DNA of 64,000 bases from Siphlonurus alternatus (Eukaryota > Arthropoda > Insecta > Ephemeroptera > Siphlonuridae). The notes beneath the pieces are model-generated. The model saw only the letters and a program-made list of their open reading frames with translations, did not search any database and was not told the DNA's origin. Positions within the stretch are counted from its first letter, which is position 1; each line of letters opens with the position of its first letter. Location: contig OX463786.1 of NCBI GenBank assembly GCA_949825025.1, positions 12,204,387 through 12,268,386 on the forward strand, in the 5' to 3' direction. The translations under genes were made by a program, and so were the position numbers. Below are positions 49,703 through 61,792 of this stretch, piece after piece.

Positions 49703-51818
49703 TGTGATTTAGATTGCAAAATGTTCTGTACACAGCCAGAACGTTTGCTTCGTTGCATTTAAGCATTTTCTCTTATGTAAGTCCTTACAGGAGAAATGCA
49801 TTATTTCTTATAAACTCTAGAATCATACTCTTTTTTTTACCACAAAAATTGTGAATATGCCGCTATTAATTAATCCTACAAGGCCTATAAATCAGCCAAA
49901 GGCTTGTACGAAGTAAACAGTCAGCATTACTTATGTAAAATAAGAGATGTTTTTATAAATTTAATAACGAAATTTAAAGCAAGAACGGGAAAATGCTCTT
50001 AATTTTCCACCCCCTCTGCTTAAAACCATGATAATTCTTTTACTGCAGTTAAAGTGCATCGTGAATTGCACTTTTAAATCCAAATTGCATTCTATATTTA
50101 TCTTTAGATTAAAGATAGGCTGACCTAATTTAAAATGTTACTATAATTACTATAATTTTAGCTGACTTAAAAGAGTCTGTTGATATACTTCTTGCTTTTT
50201 CTGTAAAAAAAAGTGACTATAATCATTTTCAAAATTATAGATCTCGTATCTGCAGTATTTTCTTTATGCAAGTCAGGGTGTATAATTTTGTCGTCTATAT
50301 TATGCGGTAACCGGTATCGCGTGCCGACGTCTGCAAGACTCCTTTCTTCAATTCTGGGAACTTGATGATGACGTCACGTTAATCTTGCCCGCAGCGTGCA
50401 GTAGACGTTACAGGAATAATACATGATGCAGTAAAAAACAATTACTATAACCTGTAAAGAATATTAACAATTACCTAAGGCAATTAGAATTAAATCTATC
50501 ATAGTATGATCAGAATCTGTAATGTTCAGTAAATATTATATGAAAATACTTGAAATATTTGGTATTGGTTGGTGTATTGTCAAATTTCTACGATATTTCA
50601 TTAAAAAGAGAGTTTCTGACTTTCCTATTCGGCGATTGGTCAATTTATTTTAGTGTCACTTTTCATAAATAATAACAAATTAATTTGAATGTGTCTCCTA
50701 TCACATGCAAATGTAATATTATGCAACAAACAAGGTTTGCCAGCAATGCTGCAAACTTGATAAATTTTTATTTTTCAGTGCTCCATGGGCTATTTGTCAC
50801 AAATCAACAAGTTAATATTTTTCATCGATTTTATAGTAAAGCAGTAAAATTATAATGGATCAAAGTAGTCGAGACACTAAGATTAGAGTGACATATTGAT
50901 TGATAAATGCAACATTAAATGTATTTCTAGCATCTAAAAACATATCGTGCATGCACGTCAATGTTGCATGATACATAAATAATTTAACAGACGTCATCCT
51001 TATAACAAGCTCTTGATAACATCCAATTTGCTTCGATTGAAATTTAAACAGCATCTGTTGCTCAATGTAAACATTATACTGTTGCTTATTTTTTGTTAAT
51101 TTATTTATTCCATGTTTTCATTCATAAAAATTTAACATTGATTTTTGATATTTTTCCACGCCCACTTTTAAATACCATACTATTTTTATTGGGTTTATTT
51201 TTCTGTAAAGGAATGTACCATAATATTATTTAGAAAATATAAGGAGTTTCGAACCTAGGCGCCTCTTAACATAAAAAAAAAAATCGTTACGCACACATAG
51301 TACATGTTCACTTTTTTTAAAACACTGTCCTTTTAAATATAGTACTATACTAATTGACCTTACCCTACGTTTCTATATTAACATGTGCTTGTTGTTCATG
51401 GTAATAGCTCAAGGGTTATGTTAGCATATCCATGACGTCATCCTTTGAATCAACTTCTTTTTCTCTATCTTTCAAGCAACCATAGACTGATACATGGAAG
51501 TCACACACAAACACAGTATAATATGGTCGTAAGTCAAACAGGCTTATCTCTCATGAAACTACCCAATGTGATGGTGGTCTCTTTGGTCCCTTATGTTACT
51601 GCAATGAGCTGTGACATTCATCAAGGACATTTCAAGGTCATGTGACTGATATAGAATTATGATGTTGATTTTCTCATAAATTACATACATGTTAGATTAT
51701 ATTTTTTTGTAAATTATGAAGAATTCACTCCTGGAATTATATTGTATATCTTCTTTAATGTTATCATCTTTGTTACAAACTGTCCCCCACAGACTGAAGA
51801 CGTTAGCTACATGGCACC
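49703..51818. other. AT-rich non-coding stretch
   Basis: A GC-richer patch at about 50310-50410 holds a CRE octamer (50369-50376). Another CRE is at 51433 and a CACGCCC word at 51157. The 66-codon frame at 51445-51645 has no recognised family. Confidence 0.4.
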
Positions 51819-52132
51819 AATGGAGTATCGACCTCAAAAATTTGTATTGCAGAAATGGATAGAGGGTGCAAAGTTATACTACTCTGATTTTTTTTAGATT
51901 TTTTAAGAGTCCGGGAACTATTTTTAAAAAAATATTCAAAGTTCAGAGAAAGTAAGTAAGGATGGGACCAAAAAGGGACGTGGGTTGGAACCTGACCTCA
52001 GCAAAAAAAAAAAAAATAGCAACATTTCCCGGTCTCTAAAAAAAAACTGAAAAAAAGCAGAGTGGCTTTATAACTTTGCACCCTATATTATCCATTTTTG
52101 TATTACAAATTTTTGAGGTCGATAGCTCTATT
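51819..52132. mobile_element. Fold-back MITE, family A copy 5
   Basis: The termini AATGGAGTATCGACCTCAAA and TTTGAGGTCGATAGCTCTATT enclose TATTGCAGAAATGGATAGAG and GGGTGCAAAGTTATACTACT and their inverted partners. The left-end words resemble copy 1 (GAGGTCG...CTCCATT) more than copies 2 and 3, so there are at least two subfamilies. The loop is diverged and carries an A run near 52003-52015. Confidence 0.75.
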
Positions 52133-53465
52133 TCAACGAAAACAACATTGCCATATCTGTTGATGAGAATAATTTTCCAAGGTGAAGAGCGTTCACATTT
52201 TTTTTTTTTTTTTTTTTTTTACTCCAATGGAAGAGTATTTCATAAAATGAAACTGCAGTTTGAGGATCTCGACTAGACTAAAGTTTTATTCCAGTGTATT
52301 TTTCTACCATTAAAATAAACACAATCCAAGTATTTCCAGTTATCATTTTAAAATTGACAAGAAACGCTGGTATTAAATTATATAGAACTGAATATAAAGT
52401 TTAGTAAAGATAATGGTAAGGTATATAGCTATGATGATATAAGAAATGTCATATATTAAAAGGTTAAAACACGAAAGGTTGAAAATGATAATATCGATAT
52501 CTTCGATGGTTTTTAATGCTCAAAAAAATTTTATATTAAAGTCACGAGAGGTCATCAGGATTCTCTTCTTTCTACGTGAAAGGAAAAGTTATAAAACATT
52601 AATAATAAAATTATATAAGTAGGCGTGAATTAAGATTTATAAATAGACAGTATAATATTAATGTATTTTGAATATATTTACATATGATAATGCCCAGAAT
52701 AAATTTAAATAATAAATTTATTTATAGATTTTATTTTAATATTAACTATGTACGCAGTCAGTGAAAGAAATATTGTTTCTATAAATAACTAACAATCTTG
52801 GTACACATACTGGGAGGTCATTCTGAGGTCAAAGGTCACATGTCGTAAAATTGTAGTCAATTTAAATGTAGTACTGCACGTATAATAGTACCAACGGGGG
52901 ACTTAAACGTGTCTTGTTGTTTACATTTTATCGTACACGATGTGTATTGAATTTTTGGAGTGAAGGTCAGTCACTGTATTTCTTCTTACACTCATACCTT
53001 GATGCCAAACTTAGTTTATAATGTCACCCATCAAGGCCTGTGTATAGACAAATTTAAGTCCCCTGATGTCGATACCATTTTTGTTGCATCCAAAGGTCGC
53101 TAGAGCTTTCAGCTCTCTGATAATTAAATTATGACATGGAAAAAAAAAATCCTGACAGCTTTATTCAGATTCAGACTGCAACCAGACTTTGACTTGCATG
53201 TCCAAGAGGATGCTAAATTTTTATTATCCATAATTATATGATGCCCTGGTCTCTGTAGATGGCAAATTTCTCTGTAACTTCTAGACGAGCATCATGCAGT
53301 TAATTAATTTTATTAATTGTGACTCATAAAATATTAATTCTTCTTAGAATTCACTTTGCGCCTTCCATGCATTTTAATTAATATTAAAGGACCTCCTTTG
53401 TTCGAACTTTGACTGCTGTGTTTTGTTTATATCAAGCAGATGTTTTGAATAAACTTTGAATCAAA
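52133..53465. other. Non-coding stretch
   Basis: A 23-base poly-T lies at 52198-52220. Between about 52889 and 53083 facing words ACGGGGGACTTAAA and TTTAAGTCCCCTG suggest another decayed fold-back element. Just before the next element, AATAAACTTTGAATCAAAG looks like the 3' end of a retroposed sequence. Confidence 0.4.
52826..52838 (+). promoter_or_regulatory. Perfect DR1 nuclear-receptor site
   Basis: AGGTCA-A-AGGTCA is a direct repeat with 1-bp spacing, the consensus for RXR/HNF4-type receptors. A third AGGTCA lies at about 52815. The sequence is exact; activity is not known. Confidence 0.35.
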
Positions 53466-53959
53466 GGGTGTAGTCCGTATTATGTTCCGAACGTTCAGAA
53501 CATATGAGTGATTACGGACCGACTCTGAACAAAAACATTGACTTCAGAACATCAGATAACGGACCACTTTAAGAACATCTTTTTCGCGGTAATACGCATC
53601 AGTTTAAAAAAAAATACGAAAAAGAGAGAACTGTTCACTGGCTTCAGAAATTTTAACATAAAACTCACGTAACAGTTATTGTTCACCAATTAAGCAAAGA
53701 TTTACCTCAAATCAAACAGTTTATCACGTAGGTTGCACAGGTTTGTTACGTACTTTTCAAATTTCCCCCAAAAAATTGTGATCAGCTGACTCTAGTTCCG
53801 ATGGTTCGGAGGAAAAGTTCGCAACACTCGGAACCTCTTTTTTGAAGTCAGCTGACTCACTTCGGGTAACCTCGGAAATGGTTCTGAACATTCAGAACAT
53901 AATTACGGGACGCCAAATCGAAGGTTCCGAACGTTCAGAACATAATACGGACTACACCC
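53466..53959. mobile_element. Terminal-inverted-repeat element of about 494 bp
   Basis: The ends GGGTGTAGTCCGTATTATGT and its inverse ACATAATACGGACTACACCC are near perfect for about 37 bp and include GAACGTTCAGAAC. Inside are several further inverted GTTCxGAAC words (for example ATGGTTCTGAACATTCAGAA near the right end). AAA flanks both ends and may be a 3-bp duplication. No transposase frame exists, so it is a non-autonomous DNA transposon of uncertain superfamily. Confidence 0.75.
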
Positions 53960-54567
53960 AAAGTGTTTTTCTTAGAACTGCTTTATATTGTTTGTCTCTT
54001 CTATAAACTAAAAATGTTGCAAGTTTCCGGAATATGATGATCTTCAATATTTTCATTTATTAGTAAAATAACTTTTTCGTGCAAAGGGTTAAAAAAAAAC
54101 ACAATCTTCATTTATATGGCTAATGTTCGTAATAAATGTATTATGAACAATATTAATTAACTATTTGTAAAAGACCACCCAAGGCATCAAGTATTATGAA
54201 TAAAAATGTTTATTAATTTCACCATATTATTATTATATTATTATTTTTTTTCATTGACATTGTGGTACTTGAAATAAATTCTTCTGATATTATAAATATG
54301 CATAATTTTAGAACTGAAATTGAATGTCCTAAATAAATTGGCATTGAGTTGAGACATTTTAATTTTTATACCTGGAGGGAGGGGTGTAATATTTATACCC
54401 TCAATTTTTAAATTATACCACCGAAATCTTCTTGTTATCTTTATACAGCTCTGAACAGAATGAACTTTACTTCTGCCTCACTTGCTACAGCTGTAATAGA
54501 CAGAGAGATGCAGATTTGCAATTTTGGGTGAGGTTAGAAGAGCACCCAGTCAATAAACTGTATCTTC
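53960..54567. other. AT-rich non-coding stretch
   Basis: Nothing recognised until the retroposon tail. Confidence 0.5.
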
Positions 54568-54624
54568 TTCTTCTTGATCCGTTTTTGAGAATAGGCCGAA
54601 CAGCCATGCACCCAAGCACTGAAT
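54568..54624 (-). mobile_element. Non-LTR retrotransposon or SINE 3' tail, copy 2
   Basis: The minus strand reads TTCAGTGCTTGGGTGCATGG, CTGTTCGGCCTATTCTCAAA and ACGGATCAAGAAGAAGAAG. It matches the 49643 copy over about 55 bp with few differences. The AAG repeat is the inferred 3' terminus. Confidence 0.55.
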
Positions 54625-57600
54625 AAAATGTATCAAAAGAGCCTAAGCTCATCACGTCTCCATAGACTTCGTGTTAACGCCTACAAACAAAGCAGGAGTA
54701 AAGTTCGTGGTGTCCAAAGGTGAACATATATACAAAAATGAACAATTTCCAAGTTTAAAAGTGTACTATCAAATTATGTGAATAGAATGAAGTATTATGA
54801 CCTTTGTCCTGCTGCAAGTCGTTCATTGAACGCTCGACATGTAATGAGAGCGAGTAATTGGTGCTGACGTAATTACTGCACGACTGGAGCACGGCCAAGT
54901 ACTATTTATTTACTTCGAACACCAATAACATATACTGGCAACGAGTGCATCGTTAAATTACACTGAGAAAACTGTTTTTTTACAGACATAATAACAAAAT
55001 TAAAATGTCAGTGATTTTTTTTTTTTTATTTCACTATGAAATCTATCATTATTATCTAATAACAATTTAAGCTAAATTAAGAGTCCTGTACTATTCAAAT
55101 CATTAACAAGTGGACAGAAATATTTCGATAAAGCACCTCAAGTTATTTACTGTCAATTTTGCAAGTCTGCCTGTGACGTCATAAGTCATGCAACATTTTA
55201 CCCTATGCTTACATTTTAAATATTTACATGACATTGACTTCACAGCGTTTTATCCCTTGATTTTAAGGGTGTTAGAGGGACTAGAGGGTACAAAGAAATC
55301 TGAAAAAATTGGCAATACATAACTCAAGGTCCTCTAATATTCAAATAATTATGCAATTAAATCATGCGTAATTTTGGACTTTTTTTGAAAACTTAACAAT
55401 TACTCTAGAAAACTCCCTCACAGTCATTGCAGTTTGATGAAATTTTTAACCATCAACCAAAACACGCAATACCTCATGCATGTAATAAAAAATATATTAT
55501 TTCTTAGAAAGGTTCACGTATGTAAGAATTTTGATCAAAATCTTATTTAAATTATTTTATGTTAAATTTCAATTTAAAGTTACTTTGTGTGTAATAAATC
55601 TATTTTTTGTCCTAAATTTCTTTCTAAATTTTATAATTTATTTTTCCTTTGTATAAAAAAACAAAAAAAGAAACGTTTCTCAAATTCTTAAAACTATTTA
55701 AACTGCTTGAATAGTAATTTTAAAATTACGTACTATAACTTGATTGATACTGGATTATACAATATTACTTATTAATCTTATATTATGTTATAGAACATGT
55801 AGTAATTAATATTAATAATTAATTAATAAATATTAATATACTGAAGTCTTTGTTAATTTAGCGCACTTTAAGTATATAGCATACAATTTTCTTGAGGATA
55901 AAATTACATATTTCTGTGTATTATACAGTATTATTATACCATAATACATATAATAAAGAAAGAAAATAATGCTATTTATGATTTATTTATATCTCGTCAT
56001 AATATGCAGATGATTGTTTGATAGACCGTTATGCAATTTAATTCTGTTAATAATGACGATATTGATTATAATAAGTATAAAGCGAAGTTTATTAACTCCG
56101 TGATTAATAAAGTTATAAACTTGCTACATATTAAATTTTATCGTCAGCTGGGGTTTATAAGTTTGTCCGGGCTATTTTAGCCTGGAAGTTTGCATACTTT
56201 GCGGTTACCGGTAGTACATTAGTCTGGGAGGAAAAGTAGCTTCCGACGATCGCATATTTTAAACCTCCGTGAGCCAAATAAAGCTCATAGACAACACATG
56301 TAACACCTCAGAATACCATGAATTTTTACTCCCGTTATGATAGGATGCCAGGAAAGTATACGTTTTGGGGATGACTTAGACTGCATGGGTGCTCTTTTAC
56401 CTCCCCAAAACTGATGCAAAACTGGCATCTCTTTTTGAGATTATGTATATAAGAGGGATACGTGTTGACTTTTTTTCGTATATCAAACATGCGCACTTAA
56501 TTTTATATAAATATTTATGTAGCCTTTTGTTAATCAATGTTTATAGTCAGTCGTGCCAGCAAAGTTTGTTCTCGAGAGTAATGTTTTGTATAATATTCAT
56601 CGAAAAATCTATGGATGTTGCTACCTATAGAGAGCGAAACTTAACACAAACTTTTAAATTTATTTTCTTTTCTATATAAATTAACTTGTTGTGAGTCAGT
56701 CTAAAGAAAAACTCTGGGAGAAAAGCTGTTTTTTTTTTATGTCATCATCTGGAGTGCGAAGTGAACTTTTTTACTCCATTACAACTGACAACTGTACATA
56801 TTTAAAAAAAAATCTTATTTCTTTAATTAATATCTCAAATCTAAAACTTAGAATAATCATCGCGTTTAAGTCTAATTCCTTCCATTTAAGACTGAATATT
56901 TATAATTTATATATTATATCATGTAAAATATTTTTTTAAATTAACTTTTTATCTCCACGATAGAGAGTATTCAAAAAGGACTAACAAGAATAAATCAGTC
57001 AATCGTTTTCTATATTATATTATTATCTAGGCCTAAATATTTTTTAGCTATAGAACAGAACGTATGTCAATTTCCTGATATTTTGTTAAAAATCGTGTGT
57101 GGCAAGACTAAAAAAAGTAGAGAAAGAAGCAGCACGTATTATAGGAACGTGATGGCATTTTGGTCCCGCCCTCCTTTTTTTTATCCCTTTTATTATATAG
57201 AAGGGTCACGGAAAGGTCATCTAATCAGGGTAAAAGCAAACACTTTCTAGATCTAGAGCTGCAGTATCAAATTCTCAAATAACATATATAGAATCACATT
57301 AGTATATACTGCTATATACTCTTCATAAACTGTATTTATGCTGTGATAATATTGAACTTGTCATGCAATCACTGTAGGAATTATCTACGTAAAAAATCTG
57401 TAATTATGTGTAAATTATTATGTAAAATAATAAGATTTAATTAAATAATAATAACAATAACAAACATCATTAGGTCAATTTAGGTTTTTCTCATTCTTAT
57501 TTTCAATTTAGTATCATAGTTATCTTGCAGCTTAAATTGCCACGCCCCAATGAACTTTCCTATCATTATTTACGACGCATATTGTTCAGTTCATTAATCT

Positions 57601-59600
57601 TGTTATTTTTATGTAATTTAGTATTTCAGTACATTATTAGATTTATAAGAAGTACTTAAATTATATAATTAAAAAATTCAACTCACTAATTTTTTGTGAT
57701 TCCTTTTAATTTGAACAGTATACTATAATTTCAGAAAGGTATTAAAAGTGCATTTTACTTAAAATTTATTACAGCTGCGAATGCGCAGTTGCTGTTAAAT
57801 CCTACATCGGCCATCATTGTTTACGTCACTGTTTCGTCGTCGCAATGCGACAAATTTACTACGAATCATGAATTTCAAATGCACAAAAATTGTCATATAG
57901 ATTTACCTGTGCTTGTTAATTCTTACCGTGTATAAACACCTGCTCTTACATATTGCAGCATCTGTACCGTGAAAATGTAAAAAAAAAAAAACTGCTATCT
58001 AGCTTAGGCTATCTGCCTCTGCCTCCTGTATGCATGCTTACTGGCTTTTGTATACGAAAAGTTAATGATGTTTACCTAACAGAAACTAGCCAAGCGTTTC
58101 TATACTACTACTGCCTCAAGTTTTATATTAAAAAAAAATATGGAGTAACAGATGGTACTGCTTTTTAAAAAAACATAAGAGTCAAATTATATTCCATATT
58201 TTGTTGTATATAATGGAGTTATCATTGTTGTAGGTCATATTTTTGTCCACCCTTCTCTTCCGTAGATATAATTTAAATGAAGTACAGTTATGTTAATATA
58301 AAATTTATTCACAAAATAACCGGAAATACAACACAAATTTAGGTAATTAACTGAATTATTATGTATAATTTTACTTGGATCAAATTTGTAAATTCTTAGA
58401 AAATTAATTTTAAAAATTAAATTGTGTATCTTTATTTTGTATGTAAAATATAGCCTTTTGACTTTTTCAAATGGGTTTTGCGTTTTATTTGACATTTCAT
58501 ATACAACAGTTATGCTGGTACTTTAAATTACATTATTGTATTCTTTGTATCTCCAATATTTACATGAATTTTAATTATGTCTGTTATTATTTGCTGTATA
58601 ATTTACACTGTATAGTATACAAAGAGGGGCATAAATTTAATATCGAAAATATATATCTCAAAGTACTAACCAACAGATCCATAGTAAATTTTACAGCCAC
58701 TTTTCTAGTATGAAAAGTGGCTGTAAAATTTCTTTAAATAATTCAAATAATTCAAATAAGTATTAATTATAATAATTACACACTGTTTTTTACACATGCA
58801 AGATTATTTATTGCTCTCGTACCAGTATAACGTATTTCTATTGTTTGTAGTTTAAAATCATTGACCCTAAGTACAGGTGTTTCATTTATGATTATAAACT
58901 CATCATTAAATAAAAGGATGTCCATATATTTTTTTCTTTGTTGTATTGTTAATTTTTATTACATTCTGTGTTAAATTTATTACCATAATTGCATAGTGTA
59001 AGTATTCATTCATAGTGTTTAGAAAAACAATTAATTTTACATATATGAAACGTTTAATTATGTCTGGATAATACATGCAGTACATCTGATCACTCAGGTT
59101 ATTAATAATAATTACTGATGGCCGGGTCGTAAAATAATATATATAAATTATAAAACATGTTTTATTTTATTGTTTTATTATTATCCTTTTATTTTAATTT
59201 ATTCTTAAATGCTTATTAATATTAAAATTGCATGCATAATTATTAAATATTGTATCAATTATGTTTTGTGGTATATTCGTATGTAATGAAAAATAGATTT
59301 TGTTATTAATTGTGTCTGAAATAATTTGTACAATTGCATGACACAAGCACAGCCAGCGAGCTTCATGACATTTATACACTCAAATAATGAAAATTGTCAA
59401 TGAGTTTAACATCTTGTAATTGTATTTAATAGCAAGGGGAAAAATGGGTTCTTTGTCATTAGGAAGAAACAGGGGTGTTGCATGGGAATTTGATGAAAGA
59501 AATCATATACTGCAATGTATGTATATAGATTTTCCATTTAAAGGTATGGTATAGAGTGCATGAGACCTACAAACTTGGGTAATATAATATATGAAGACAA
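54625..59600. other. Long AT-rich non-coding stretch
   Basis: A segment at about 54660-54720 (TACAAACAAAGCAGGAGTAA AGTTCG) resembles parts of 19999-20040, 42590-42620 and 59830-59875, so a dispersed repeat is likely. CRE octamers lie at 55174 and 59622 (the latter just outside). A CpG-richer patch at 57785-57860 (CGGCCATCATTGTTTACGTC) is promoter-like. ATATTGCAG/CATCTG near 57950 resembles an acceptor, but the frame beyond is low complexity. CACGCCC lies at 57541. Confidence 0.4.
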
Positions 59601-59925
59601 GCAGTAGTTATTAATAAAAAGTGACGTCACATACCCAGGTGTGTTAAATTCTTTCTGAAGTTCATTCAGATTAGCATAAATTTTTATTAATTGAATTTAC
59701 ACCTCTGTTCGTTCAGATTATCATACATTTTTATTAATCGAATTTACACCTCTGTTCATTCAGACTCAGGACAGCACAAACGTTATACATCTGGACTGTT
59801 TATAAACTTTTTGAGGTCTACTTCTCTTTGCAAATCTAACAACAAATGAGGTTGTAGTAAAGTTCGAGGTGTACATGAACACATGCAGTTATTAATACCA
59901 ATGACGTCACTGTCCAGGTGTTATT
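59601..59925. repeat. 47-bp tandem duplication between CRE-bearing direct repeats
   Basis: GTTCATTCAGATTAGCATAA begins at 59660 and recurs at 59707 and partly at 59754, a period of 47 bp with ATTTTTATTAAT and TTTACACCTCT in each unit. On either side, GTTATTAATA-xx-GTGACGTCAC...CCAGGTGT appears at about 59607-59642 and again at 59888-59920 in the same orientation. Confidence 0.75.
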
Positions 59926-60717
59926 CACCACTAGAGTGTTAATGACCTCTCGCGTGATGCTTCGACCTGCAAGCTCACACCCGGTCGGTCGTATTATAAC
60001 CACAGTATAGTATACCATGAATCGTGGCATACGTAATGAAGCCTTATTAGTGAGCATATGCACGATCTATTGCTTCTCTCTCAGACTTGAATTGCTAGGA
60101 GAGTAAAAAAAGAGAGGGGACAGTGGGCAAAATTTATATTTTATTCATTAATTTGCACCTGGAATAAAACCTGGTATCTCATCGTGTGTGCTGATATATA
60201 TTATATAGAAACTGCCTTTTTCTATGCAAGAGTTGTTATCAACGCTTGCTCTTTTATTCGTCTTATCACACCACACAGGTATTTTGCCATCTTCCTTTGC
60301 ATGTGCAGCTATAAGAAAGACCCTTATACAGTACACTATCCATTACCGTATGATTTACCTATACTTTGTGGGTAATCATTTTCTGATTTCATATTTATCG
60401 ATTCTGTGCTCTGATCGGCTCCTTAGACTATAGTAATGGTTGGAGCTCACAAAAACTTTTGGGGAATAAAATTGCGGCGGCTTACACTAAAATCTAGTTA
60501 CTAGTGTCAGTGTTACGTAAATAAGCTGTCTACCTGATATAATATACCCCTCGGGATGGCACCAACTTTACCCCTATTCTGTTATTAGTGAGCTTAACCA
60601 CGCAGCCAATATAAGAGGCGTGGTGAGCTAGACATTTTTGGAAATGGCTAGATAATACTCTTTTCACGTCTCCTAAAATTGCAAATCTTTGTCTCTTGGA
60701 GCTACAATCATGCAATA
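59926..60717. other. Non-coding stretch
   Basis: Slightly less AT-rich with no recognised gene. Overlapping frames on both strands at 60148-60433 are mutual shadows with no family resemblance. Confidence 0.4.
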
Positions 60718-60949
60718 TACGTTTACATGAGTGTTCTGATCCGTATTAGATGAACACGTATTTAATGGATCCGTATTAAAGACTCATGTAAACAGGTATT
60801 TGATGCGTATTCATCCAATGCGCTTTAATTATTCACGACGCTTGTTTTAATGCGTATTCAACATTTAATACGGATCAAAAAATCTCATGTAAACAGTTGA
60901 TGAAAACGCATCCATTCAATACGGATCCAAGAACATCATGTAAACGTAC
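60718..60949. mobile_element. Fold-back MITE with repeated CATGTAAAC words
   Basis: The ends TACGTTTACATGAGTGTTCT and ACATCATGTAAACGTA are inverted, followed inward by GATCCGTATT facing AATACGGATC. The CATGTAAAC word occurs twice more inside (about 60785 and 60889), with TTGATGCGTATT-type segments between. The element thus looks like two nested inverted units or a duplicated terminus. Non-coding. Confidence 0.75.
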
Positions 60950-61792
60950 TGAATGCCAGCAAATAAGGCAGGGGTTCGTGCTGTTACCTGCCATTATAAA
61001 ATTATAATTATTATTTTTTTATGATAACGTATAAGTACATAGTTTGAATTGGGGGCGTGGCATTGCAGTACTTTACTTCAAACTGTATTTTACTTTGCAA
61101 GAGGAAGTGTTTGGAGAAGTTGAGGTAACATTTGAGCACCCGTGAGCATTCTGTTTTTCTGAGTGGCAACATAACTTTTCCATTAGCTTAACTATGTTAT
61201 GTGACATATATATAAAAATAGCTTAAAGGTGCACGAAGTATCACTGCCTTTTTCAAGTGCAGTTACTTAAATTTAAAGGATCGTGTATGCAGCATATAAT
61301 GTTTTAAATATCAAGTTTAACAATCACATGCATGTACCTATTTGCAGCCTGAAAACATGAATGAAATTGTTGCAAATTGCATTTTTAATAAAGCTAAAAA
61401 GTAATATTTGGAAAACTCCATGCAAGCTTCATAAACTTTAATTTAAGTTTCATGAATAAAACATAATTTTTATTTATTGAAGTGGGTGAGGTCATAATCT
61501 TGTTTATTTACAGGACTTACTGATGAAGTAATAAATTACGTCCATTATAACCATTCCAAAATATCAAGGTTCATTAGAGTAAGTCATCTTTGGTATACCT
61601 CTTGTGTTTAATTTCTTTGTAATCGGGGATGAAGGATTACGAAACCCTCTGAGTGTGTGTGTTCTTTTGTCTGATGACGTCATCATTAAAGAGCATTCCT
61701 TCTCGACAGGCTATTGTTATAGCCTAGCCACCAACTAAACGCTGATTTCGCGAATTTGCATACTCGAGACTTGTTGAGTTTGCAGTTTTGTC
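60950..61792. other. Non-coding stretch
   Basis: GGGCGTG lies at 61053-61059 and CRE at 61675-61682. TTAAAGG words near 61223 and 61272 lack a facing partner. No gene seen. Confidence 0.4.

Noticed and set aside
51240..51275. GGTTCGAAACTCC on the minus strand, resembling a tRNA B box
   Set aside because: No A box, no cloverleaf and no CCA-proximal acceptor pairing can be drawn around it.
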